From Kondoa malvinella (taxonomy: Eukaryota; Basidiomycota; Agaricostilbomycetes; Agaricostilbales; Kondoaceae), in NCBI GenBank assembly GCA_039545315.1, contig BCIM01000017.1, forward strand, positions 1-64,000: a stretch of 64,000 nucleotides of DNA, in the 5' to 3' direction. A program made the position numbers and the translations under genes. Under the pieces are notes generated by a model. It did no database searches, was not told the DNA's origin, and saw only the letters and a list, made by a program, of their open reading frames with translations. Of this stretch, positions 44,789-56,300 are shown one piece after another (the stretch's first letter is position 1; each line of letters opens with the position of its first letter).

Positions 44789-45295
44789 CCTGGGACTTCT
44801 GGTTAGACGGTATATGAGAGAGAGAGAGAGAATGAGAGAGAAGCGGCTAGCTACGCCTGCTCGTGGCTCGTGCAGCTCGGCGTCAAAAGGAAATACTGAT
44901 GATGCGTTGCTTGGCTCAGAACAGCGTCAACAGCCTAGTGGGTTCAAGTTTATGGCAGTGATATCAAGCAGTAGCAGCACGATCAGAAGGAACAACCGGC
45001 ATCTGTCCAAGCATAGGAGCGTCACAATGGCAGAATCTATCGTTTGAGCAAGAAAGCTTGGATATTTACGTGACGAGCGACAGAAGTGCACCAATGCAAC
45101 AAGCAGCTGCAGAGAATTCAGCGAGTCTTGCTATTCAGCTTGACCAGAAGATCAAACGACACAGCGTGTTGTTCCGTATCGTCGACTTATACCGAAGCAT
45201 GCAATACCCTTGATACCTCCTTACGGATCTGTATACCAAGCTAAGTTGCAATATTGCTGCCACAAGCGACATCGACACAGATACCCAGAGAGGAA
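44789..45295. other. Intergenic with GA-rich run
   Basis: Between two divergent genes. It holds (GA)n at 44816-44830 continuing as AATGAGAGAGAAG to 44843, just upstream of the hydrolase start. GA/CT runs near start codons often act as promoter elements in fungi. Otherwise no gene or RNA is seen. Confidence 0.5.
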
Positions 45296-46822
45296 ATGTC
45301 TAGCCAAGATTCGACTAATCTTCACATTAAACGTCAGGTACAACAGCGCGACTCGTCCTGTGTCGTCTGCAAACTCCCAGCTGGCCCAAATGTACAGCAG
45401 GTGTGTCACATAGTCAACAAATCAGAATGGTCTACTAGGGTAAAGATGCATCGAGTACTCAAGGTCGGCATTTCGCTTATGCCACAGCAGGTCAGAGAAT
45501 GGTGGGAATACAACTTGGTGCCTAGCCAGGTACAACGCTCTACGGGCGACATGAATTTCGCGAAAGCTCACGACAGCCAGCAAAATTTGTTCATTCGTTG
45601 CGTCCCGCTGCGCATTCAGGTCCCACGGATGTGCTAATACTGGATACGTAGTTTGTGCTGTGGATCATTGTCGTCTCGACGGAAAGAACGGCGCATTGTT
45701 GCTGCCTGCTTTGGCAGACCTTGAAGCTGCAATCTTGGAAGAGGAAGCATATCGTTCCTATAGGGCTTTGCAAGAGCCAGTGGAAACGTACAGAGCGCAT
45801 CCTGTTGCCTACGAATTTGACTCTATGCTGCCAGTGAGTGTCTGTCTGAATCTGCTATTCGTACGATGTTGAGATCATCGATAGATGAAGGAGTTCGACT
45901 TCGTCCAGCATGCCGATGCGCTAGGTCCTGAACTCACACCGCGTTGGGAGAATCAGCAGAACGTACAGCTCATTACTTTCCGCCCCTCCATCAGATTCTA
46001 TGCTCCTCTCTCGCTTTTCTTTGTCATCGATTCAATGTTGGATAAACTGCGCCCCGCTCGTAGAAGCGACCAGACCGTGAAATATGCTCAAACGCCTGCA
46101 TTGGCAACCCGTATCGAGTTGGCCATTTATCTTCAGCTTCTCGTAAGTCGACTGCTGAAGCTATGTTGTCCTTACTAATTCGACTACAGTGGACGACGCC
46201 AGTCATTGCCGGTGACACTATTGCAAGGCCAGCTAGTCTACCAGATCTCTTGCCTGCCGCGCCTCTGCCCATGCCCATTCAGTCGCGCAATGCAGCACTT
46301 ATCAGCTCGCATATTCAGGTCATACCTAATAGACAACTTTATACTTCCGGAGCTGCTCCTTCAAGCAATCGACCGAGCAATAATAGCCGATCTTCTCAAT
46401 CAGTCGAAGAGTGGCGATCCGGCATATCGAGAATTTTACCTGAACTCGTCGCGGAAGCTCCAACCTACTGTGCGCCTGAGCAAGAGCCAATAGGCAAGTC
46501 ACCGGCAAACAGTCTGCCTAACTTCAGCGAGAGATCGAGCACAGGCAGTGCAGGTGACTGCAAGCTGAGGACGTCTGAAGATGGCAAGCCAAAGTGGGGA
46601 GGGACATCGGATGAGAATGCGAGGAAAGCGCTTGAGCGATTTGGCGAGGAGCAGTATTGGCAGGTCATCAAGCAGGAGGAAGCGGATCATCTTCGACAGC
46701 TTGACCCTATTCTCGCTTATCAATTGGAACAGCAAGATCTTCGCGAGGAATCTGCGCACAAGGCTATGATCAAACGGCAACTTGATCGACACAGAAAATC
46801 GACGCAGTCAAGGAGCGAATGA
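45296..46822 (+). CDS. Uncharacterised protein with Cys/His cluster
   Basis: The frame starts MSSQDSTNLHIKRQVQQRDS, then SCVVCKLPAGPN. After an intron it probably continues VCAVDHCRLDGKNGALLLPA, LADLEAAILEEEAYRSYRAL, and after a further intron KEFDFVQHADALGPELTPRW, LITFRPSIRFYAPLSLFFVI. A helical part (IELAIYLQLL) precedes an intron and a disordered tail that ends EEQYWQVIKQEEADHLRQLD-type charged helix (stop 46820-46822). C-x2-C followed by C-x4-H-C suggests a small zinc site. The join between the first two exons does not restore the frame cleanly at the obvious donor, so another small exon may exist in 45405-45650. No family recognised. Confidence 0.45.
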
Positions 46823-47680
46823 TACTAACCATTCGAGATTGGCGCTGCATCGTGATTTGCATGCTGGGTACACTGTTTCGAGGAAATGGCAAATTATCGA
46901 ATATTAACACAACTGGTAAGATTCCTCGCCTGCAAAGCACAAAGCCAGCTCAGACATTGATTTAGGACACCTACTCCTGTCGACAGATCTCGTAGCGCGC
47001 AATTCGAACAGATTGTGCTCATTACCGATACCGGCTGCGAAGTACACACAAGAGGCAGTGCTGGGTCATTCGAAGGAGTTCCCTAGCGTCGCGCTTGAGC
47101 CTTCGAAGTCATCTTCGGTTGGGACCTGCTTGCGATTTACCCAATCGCTGCATTGTACTGGCGCTTCGGAATAGCTACAGGGAGTCTATAAGAAACATAG
47201 TATAGCACACTCAGAGCTTCGGAGCAGAAGACGCTCTTATGCATCGGCTCTTTCGCCGGTCAACACTGCTTCTCAACTTCCTTCAAACCTCGAGGTTGCT
47301 GCCCAAGAATATACCCTCTAAGCGCAATATCGCGTTCTCGTAGCGCGCAGACGCGGCTTTACGATTTTGGTTGATATCCCTTTACGACCTTGAACGAAAA
47401 AGACGCTCCGACCTCTCCTGGAAGACAAATAGACCATCTCTGTCTCTCTTGCACCTTCCAAACAGAGCACAAGACGGTTGTTGAGCTCAAACAACCATTT
47501 GAGTCGACATTGCTCTGCGGCTGCTTGGAATTCCATGTGCATCGCGTGACAATTCTCTCAAACAACAAAGTCGATACTCTTGCAAAGTCAAGCCTTGCTG
47601 GTCAGAGCTGGGGAAGTCTTCTTGTAACACGAACACGCAACGAACACTAGACAGCAAGTTCGGGTCGATCCAGAAGTTGC
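46823..47680. other. Long intergenic/5' region
   Basis: This 858-bp stretch lies between two + strand genes. It may hold a non-coding or short first exon of the kelch gene, because that gene's large exon lacks a usable ATG (see it). The CT-rich run TCTCTGTCTCTCTTGCACC near 47437-47455 could mark a promoter. No tRNA-like B box is seen. Confidence 0.4.
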
Positions 47681-50600
47681 TTGTCTCAGCCAGTCGATAT
47701 TCTGGATTCTCAACGTCACTCACGGCAGCAATCAGACGCTTCTGCTGCCTCTAGTGGTCGCTCTTCTCGCTCTCGCAATTGGCTCAGACGATCACGCTCG
47801 CTCAGCTCTATACTAGGAGGTTCAAAGGGTGATAGGTATTCTGGAAGCAGTCAAGGTTCTTCCACTCTTGCCCAGATCTTTAGGCCACATCCACAACCTC
47901 AGTCACCACAGCAACCGCCAGTAGCGGCATCTGCGCGTTCGAATCAAGGCTCGGGTCTCGGTCTACCCTCTATTCCTGGTTCAGCCAATCCTTCACCGAC
48001 CGAACTTCACTCTCCGTGGCAAGCAGGCTACTCTTTTCCGGAACCAGTAAATCCAGCTGTTCAGACAAGCCCTCAAATATCTGTCTTTGAAGAAGAGCCA
48101 ATATCACCCAAACAAAGAGGGCGAAGGCATTCTGAATCATCACCTGAACAGAAACGATCCCGCATCATGAGCTTCTTTAGCAAAAAGAAGAAAGAAACCA
48201 ACAGTCCTCCCACTGCAATGAAGGCTGAATTCCCTCCTCCACCAAATCAAGCCACAGTCCGCTTGAGCGCTTCGCAAGGATCATCTGCGCCTCAGCCATC
48301 CATACATCAGCAGGTACAAGCCTCACAGCCCCCTCATTCTCTAGGCTCTTCTGCTCCGCCAAACATGCAACAGCAACGTGCGCCTCTCAGCACTCGACCT
48401 CCTGTAGTCAACGGCTCAAACAACCCATCAAGCCCGAGAGCTGGTCAACCTACCAGCGGAGCACCATCAAGCTCTAAACCTCCTTCCAGCGTCATATACC
48501 CTTGGTCACAACGACCTCTACATTACCTTCCCGCTTCGCTTGTGTCGAGTAACAACGAGTCTCGACCGCAATCACCCGCACTATCTGGCGGTCCATCCCC
48601 AGCACCCTTCCCTCGCTACGGCCACTCAGTCAACTCAATCAACAAAGGCTCTTCCGCGGATCTATACATTTTCGGCGGTCTAGTCAAAGATGTTGTCCGA
48701 AACGATCTCTATGTTCTTCAATGTGTTCCAAATGCAGCTGGCTCGCCTCAAGTCAATTCAAGCGCAGGACCACCAGGATCTATCAATGTTGGTCTGGTAG
48801 AGACGAAGGGAGAAGTCCCAGGACCAAGAGTTGGGCATGCGAGTGTCGGTGTCGGCAACGTCTTGATAGTCTGGGGTGGAGACACGAAGACGGATCCAAA
48901 TCAGATGCAGGATGATGGGTTGTATCTGTTGAACCTGAGTGAGTTGATTTGTACTCATCCTGGCAAATGCTCATACCGCTCTAGGCACGCATGAGTGGAC
49001 GCGAGTGAAGATCGCTGGTGCCGCACCTGAAGGCCGCTATGGCCATGCCGCCGCAATGGTCGGAAGCAAGTTCTATATATTTGGCGGCCAAAGTGACGAC
49101 GGCAGCTTCTTGAATGACATGTGGTCTTTCGATCTGCAAAAGCGTAAGCACAGTGATCTCGCGCTTGAATAATACTCAGCTTGTACATCATTTTCGCTTA
49201 CAGTCAAAGCGGGCAATGCACATTGGACAGAACTGCAGCCTTGCTCTGATAGCTCCTCACCCCCAAAGAGAACTGGTCACACCATCATCACCTTTGGTGA
49301 CAATATTTACGTCTTCGGCGGGACCGATGGCCAATATCACTATAACGACACATGGCAATACGACACGAATACCCAGACTTGGACCGAGCTGTCTTGCATT
49401 GGCTATATACCCGTTCCTCGAGAGGGACACTCGGCTACCTTGGTCGACGATGTCATGTATGTCTTCGGCGGTAGGGGTGTGGACGGCAAGGATCTTGAAG
49501 ATCTCGCTGCCTTCAAGATCACAAGTAAGTCAAGCTCGGATCTGGTCTTTCATAATATGCTTATTTCTGGTAGATCAACGCTGGTACATGTTTCAAAATA
49601 TGGGCCCAGCACCAACAGGACGATCAGGTCACGCCATGGCGTCCTGGCAGAACAAAGTTTTCGTCCTTGGAGGCGAGAGCTACACTGCCAAGAAGACAGA
49701 CGATACACATCTCGTCCACATCCTTGATACTGGTCAGTCTCGTCTGATTTCTCAAAGATGACTGGGTTGACATTGCTGTGTAGCCAAAATAAAGTATCCT
49801 CCCGATGCCAATCGCAATTCGCAAGCCGTAAATCGAAAGGTGTCGAACAATAATGCTCCCCTGAATTCGTCACCCCAATTTGGCGAAGAAGCCATTCGCA
49901 CGCGGTCAGCATCCCCAACGAATCGTCAGAATAACCAAGTGCATGCGCCGAGTTCGAGCTTCGGGCAAGCAATGCAAACCGATGCTCCTGCTCGAGCAAA
50001 TAACACAATACCTCAGAACAATGGCCTACCTATTGCTACTGACCTTCAATCGCAATATACACCTCCTCAAAAGGACATCAATCGCGATGTAGCGCCTCAA
50101 CGACCGAGAAGAGAAGGTGACGAACAGATACGCGCCAAGTCGCCTATTGACCAAGATTCCTCTCGGTCAAGATCACCCATAGAACAACCTTCAATGCAGC
50201 AGAATGGATTGATGCAAGCAAATTCTTCAACTTCGACTGCGACTGCCAGATCTAGATCTCCAGACTTTCCTGCTGCTCTTCCATATCCGCAGGAATCGCT
50301 CAATGCCGCGCGCTCAATCGATTCCGGCTCAAAATCCGATAGTCCTTCTATGCAATCCCCTCCTCAGATGGACAAGCCTGGATCCCCTTCGGGCAGCTTC
50401 GCATCGAGTCAAGCCCATTCTGGCCAGCGGTCTCTCTCGCCTAGTACCAATGTTCAATCCAATCAATTCTTCAGCGGAGCTGCTCCTCAGACGAATAGCC
50501 TTCAGCAAGCGCCGCGTCAAGAGTCGACTGTCATCTCATCCGCGACCGAAAGCTCACCATCGTGGATGCGTGCTGCCCTAGCGATAGCGGCTCAAAGAGG

Positions 50601-53290
50601 ATTTCTGCTACCAGAATCCGAGCAGCAAGAAGCCGATGCTCAGCTCACAAAGTCAATGGCAATTTTCGGCAGTGGTAGCAATACGCAGGCACAAAAGTTG
50701 ATGGAGGCTTTGATCTTGATCAAGCAGGATATGGCCAATGTCAAGGTAAGTTCATAACGGTCTGCTTGCCGTATTCGCTAATGGTAACACAGTCGTCAAT
50801 GGCAGAACGAGCTAGCCTGGCTGACCAAAGTGTTCAGCAAGCCAATGCTGCCAGGGCGATAGCAGTACAAGAAGCCTCTTTCTACCGCGCAAAGTTGGCG
50901 GCTATCGAAGGCGGCTCCTCGAATGACAGCAGCAAGCTAGACCGAGAGCGAATCGGTGAGCTCGAGAGACGATTGATGGCCGCAACGGAAGAGAAATCCA
51001 GCCACGACCGAAAAGCGCAACAAGCCCAAGCAGAACTTGCTCAAGAGGCAAAGCTTCGTAAGGCGGCCGAGGAGCATGCGCAAATGGCTTCTGATCGAGC
51101 CGCCGCAACCGAGTCTTCGTATTCCAGAGCGCTTAGCGACTACGCCGACATGCAAAGAAAAGCCAGGTCGTTCGAATCTACTGCCTCTGGTCACCGAGAG
51201 CAGATAACCACTCTATCGTCTTCCGTCTCGAAATCTGAAGCAGAATATCAACATCTGAAGAACAGGCTTGAGACGTCCGAAAGCTCGCTAGATCAGTACC
51301 TTCGTACACTGGAGCAGACGCAGGCAGCCTTCAACGCAGCGAATGCTCAGAGCGAAGAGATGCAAGTTCTCTGGACCAACGCTAGGGAAGAGTTGGCCGC
51401 ATCTCAAGCTCAAATCGCTAGTTTGAAAGCCGATCTAGAAGCCAAGTCTGCGGAACATTCGGATGCGACATCTCGTGCAGACGAATTAGATCGAATGTTG
51501 AAGACCACCAGGGTAGAACACGAAGCAATGCGAGCGCTCACTTCTGGAAGCCTCTCAGAACTAGTCGCAGCCGCCAAGGCAAATCGGGATACTAGCTCAA
51601 GGGACATCGGCTCGCCCAACCAGTCTTTGCTAAGAGCTGCTCAAGAAGAGACGGAGAGCGTTCGTGCTCTGCATCGCGAAGCAGTAAAACGAGCAGAAGC
51701 AGCTCATTCGGATCTAGAAGATGCCAGCTCACGCCATCTTCATCTCGAAAAACAGGTTTTGTCTCTTCGCTCCGAAATTGCAGCCCTGCGATCTCAGCTC
51801 TCAGCCTCGTCCCGAGACCTCGCTCGTCTCAAGTCCGATCTGTCTACCAAAGACATTGATGTCTCAGAGCAGTCTCGCCTTGCGGAAGCATCAGAAACGA
51901 AAGCTGTTCTTCTGCGATCACTACTGATCGATCATGGCATACCGGTTGATGAGTCTGACGGCTCTCCGCGATTGGGCAATTCTGTGTCTGGCGGGTCTAC
52001 CAGCGAGCAGCTGTACCGACGCGTACAAGAGCTCGAGGCGCAACTGGAACACCGCACCAGATCTCAGCGCGACCTGGAGTCCGCCCATCACGAATCCCGG
52101 CGAGACTTGGAAGCGGCTCAACAGCAACTCAGACATGCTTCACATCGGCAGCATGCATCAGAAGAAAAGGCCGGTCACCTGCGCGACGAGCTCGAACGAG
52201 TGACTAGTCCGACTGGCCGGCGTTCCGCTCAGGGCTTTGCTGATGACGAAAGGCTCGTACAATCAGAAGCAGATTTACGGACCTTACAGCTGGAGCACAG
52301 CAAGCTACAAGATGTTCATACCAAAGCAGTTCAATATGTACGCGGCACGGAAAAGATGCTGCGCAAGATGCGAGATGAAGTCAGCAAACACAAGGGCCGG
52401 AACGAAGAACTCGAGCAGCAGCTCTCAAGCGAAGCATCCAAACCCGAACTTGAAGGCCTGCGCAACCAAATGGTCGAACTCCGCTCTTTCTCCGAATCCT
52501 CAGCAGCCCAGAACGAAGAGCTGCAGCAACGTCTCGTTACAGTTCAGGATGACTTTGACAGAACGCTGAAGGAGCAGCAGAACCAGGCAAACAGCAAGAT
52601 TGATCTGCTCGAAAGCGAAATGCGGCAGCTGCAAACCGACCTTACCAAGACTCAAGCCGATTTGGAGGAGACACTGACTCTAAACGATCAGCTTAACGAA
52701 GACCTGCAAGCTGCTTTAGCCAAGTCGCAGAGCAAGGGGCCGGCTGGAGAAGGCTTAGAGTCTTGGCCAGAGGCAGGTCACAAGCTGCAGCAAGACTTGC
52801 AGAGTGCTCAGACCAAAGGTCTGTCCGAATCAATTTGTGCTGGTACCCATGGCTCAAGTATTGATGCAGCGGAATGGCTCCGGCGGGAAAATGAAACCCT
52901 GGAGCTCAGGTGCAAACAGGCAGAGCAGCGAGTCGGTCTTCTGCTTGAGTAGGTCATCTTCTAAGAATTTGACAAACTGCAGCTGATCTCTTGCTTACAG
53001 TCATATCGAGCACGGAGGAGGCGCATCCTCAGAGACGGCTTCGTCAGCTGGAGATCATCACTCTCGGAGTTCTCAAATATCCGACTTTGATCGCTTCGAT
53101 CTACAAAAGCAAGGAGAATTGACTTCGTCCATGGACAGTGAAGAATTGCGCAGTACGTTGTTTTCTCTCTCTGCCGCGAGTCACCCGACTGATTTGCGCC
53201 GCAGCGGAATTCTGGCGCGAGAACGGTAACTCCGCCCGTCTATCCAACGGCACAAGTTCGAACAATCACGGCACGAGTATAGGGAAGTAA
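47681..53290 (+). CDS. Tea1/Kel1-like kelch and coiled-coil polarity protein
   Basis: Large cell-end/polarity landmark protein. A Ser-rich N-terminus leads to MSFFSKKKKETNSPPTAM (48167) and then six-bladed kelch repeats (about 48600-49780): FPRYGHSVNSI...LYIFGG, GPRVGHASVGVGNVLIVWGG, GRYGHAAAMVGSKFYIFGGQ, RTGHTIITFGDNIYVFGGTD and GHSATLVDDVMYVFGG, each with the GH...YxFGG pattern. A long Ser/Gln-rich linker follows (49800-50740). Then comes a very long coiled coil (50800-52950, for example ERIGELERRLMAATEEKSSH), and the end FDLQKQGELTSSMDSEELR. Introns near 48937, 49145, 49525, 49732, 50745, 52950 and 53151. The exon's 5' part (47651-48166) is open and protein-like but has no ATG. The start is therefore either an upstream exon or the ATG at 48167. 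Confidence 0.82.
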
Positions 53291-53379
53291 TGAATAGCGT
53301 AGTCGATGTATTTGTTCTGCACAAGGTTTGGTTCGTAGATTGGGAAACATGTAATTTAGCGATGCCATTAGTCGTCCCA

Positions 53380-56300
53380 TCACGCTTGCAAAGAGTTCAC
53401 ATATTCAGCAGCCCTTGCCTTCACCTTCTCTACCATATCGTCGTCACCTTCAGCCCGCGCGATATTGATCCATTTTTTGAACAAATATTTCGCTTTCTCT
53501 GACCCAGATGTGAGCAATTGGATACTTCAGACTGACGAGCACTTACTGCTTGATAGTTTCTGCTCCAGCCCACGTTCGAATAGCTGCTCAATAGCCGCCG
53601 TGTTACCGATTTTGGCCTCTTGATCAATATAGACGGAAAGCAAGTCGAGTCTCTTCGGGTAAGTGTCTATGATGCCTGAGAAGATGGTTCGTCCACGTTC
53701 AGCATCACCGATCTTGAACTCCATTTGAGCAAACTTGGTGATGGTTTTGACATCTAGAGCGCTCATCAGATTTTCCTTGTTATGTGATCACTACCTTGAA
53801 CCTACGCTTGCGCTTGGGTAAAGACTTGAGACTGCGAGGCAGTAGCGCTCGGGCATCCTCTCCTCTTTGCCTTTCGAAAAGGAACTGTCCATACAGCGTC
53901 CACACTTTCGAGCTCTGGCTAGCCTTCTTGAGCAGGCGTTCAAAGACGTCTTCCGCTTCCTGCGATATTTTCCTCTGAGCTTGCTTCTTCTATCAATGCA
54001 CTGATAAAGCTTACCTTGTATTTGCCAGAGTGTTCGAGGATCTGGATCAAGCTGAGGTGCATATGCTTTGGTTCTGTAGCTTGAGAGGCCTTCTTGAAGG
54101 CATCTTCGAGCGACTCTTCAGTACCGAATGCATTCTCGAGGTTGAGTACGGCCACCCAAACATTGCGCTTTTCCTCTTCTTCCCTGTAGCTGATGGTCTG
54201 TAGAGCACGCTGCGCAATCTGCCTTGCCTTCGCCAAATTCGATTGCTGCATGTAGAATGACATGTATTGTATCCAAAGAAAAGAGGAATTTGCGGAGCCA
54301 AGGAGAAGACGCTCGAACTCGGCTTCGGACGCTGGTGCATCAGTCGCCATTTGCCCGGTCTTATCTTCAAGTTCCGAGCGCTTCTTTCTGCTTTTCTCGC
54401 TTTTCGCTGGAGCAGAATCAGATTCTTCGTCTTCAGAAGCCGAAGCCTCTACAGCTTCAGGTAGGATGGCTCTGGTTGACATAGAGCCCTTCCAGTTGAA
54501 TGACCGACCAACAGAAAGTGCAGGCGCATTCTTGGTTGGTGCCTTGATAGTCTGCACAAATCTCGTATCAGTATGTGCGGCAAGATTAAATCGAGAGGAT
54601 ACTGACAGCTTTGGTGGGTGCCGGATCGACATCCATAGTATCGTCCGCTGAATCCATGTCAACATCTTTCGTCGAATCGTTGCCGAGGAAGATTTCCAGC
54701 TCTTCGTCCGAGCTGTCATCTTCTTCATCTTCGGCGTCTTCGTCCTCCGAAACACCATCCGTCTCTTGCTGGTCTCCTTCGCCAAGCTTTGACGCCTTCA
54801 TAGAGAACGAGATGCGCTTCTTCTCGGTATCAATTTCGGTAATGACAGCGCGAGTTTCTTGTCCCTGTTGTATCAGAGTTTCCCATGTATCGCCTGCATC
54901 GTCCGCAATCTGTAGAGCATTGTCAATAAGGACGCAAGCGTAACACTAGCTACTAACCTCAGACTTGTGACACAGACCGCTGATCTGGGTCCCTTTGATC
55001 CTGAGGAAAGCACCAAATGGCTGAATGTTCTTGATGACGGTTTCGACTTGTTGGCCAGCTTCGAAGTCCCCGAAGGATTGTTCGGTCTTGCCGGGCTGGG
55101 CTTTAGGGTCGGATTTCTTGCGCAAGGTAAGTTCGATCTGATTTCGAAGCGGATCGATTCTGCAGAGAAAAGTGCATGCATCAGATCAGATCTGTTGATG
55201 TTTCACCCAAGACATACTTGGCAATCTTGCCTTCGACAAGTTCTCCGACAGTGAACTTCGACTTCCAGTCTTGAACAAAGTCATCAAAGAGTTCCTAAAG
55301 TGCATGAGGTGAGACAGAGGAGGTTTCATTCTGCGGTTTACGTACCTTGATTTGGACACGAGCTGTAACATCTCGACCAAGCGCGACGAAGAGACCAGTC
55401 TGGGCCACACTCCGAACAAAGCCTCTGATCTTCTGACCAACAAGCAGATCGTCTAGGCCACCGATAATTGGGTCTTTCGCGGGCAAAGAGGCTTCTGGCT
55501 GGACAACAGAAGCACGCAGAGACAGGTCGACCCTTTTCTGATCTAGATCAAGGTTGACGACTTGGCACTGTACAATCGTCTTGTCAGGCATAAAGGAGTC
55601 GTCCACCAATGCATAATCATCTGTCGAGTCGGTGAGGTGTACCCGGCCTTTCAGATTCCGAGCCAGCTGAACATTGAAGCCATTATTGGTACGGCCTGTG
55701 ATACGACCAGAGTATTGCTGCCCGACTGCAACTTGGTTAAAGTCGATACCAGCGCTGATAGAGGTGGGCATTGCTTCAGCTTTGGTTTTGCTCTTGCTCT
55801 TCTTCTCTTGTGCGGCAGTGAGGTGATAGCCAAGGATCGCGAGAGCCTTATCATCGTTCTTCGACACCAGAACAAGATCCTCGAGTGTCTGGCCGATCGA
55901 GAACAACGAAGAAGCCTTGTCTTGCGTGATGTCCTTTTCGCTGGCGATAGCTTTGAAGGAGAGGAGAGCCTTGGCGCCGGAAGGGTTCAGCGCGAGAAGG
56001 TAATTCGACTTGTGAACATCTTTGACCACAGCGGAGCATTTCGTTCCAAGTACGAGATCTTTCACGCTGATGTCTTCCGCGACCACCTTTGAGGTAGAAG
56101 CGACTGGTTCGGCATCGGTCATGGCTTTGCGAACGCTGCCCATCAGTTGCTTGTTTGGCACATCGACTTTGGTCAGGCGAATCCGTAAAGCGCTGCCGAC
56201 TGTGAAGTGACCTTCCAGAGTCTTGAGGTAGTCGTCACTATCGGTCGATTAGTTGCATTCACTACAGTCAATCTTCTTTTGACTGACCTTGCTTCAGCAA

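Noticed and set aside
44890..44930. Possible C/D box snoRNA (CTGATGATG)
   Set aside because: The C box deviates at the purine and no D box or pairing stem follows at a suitable distance.
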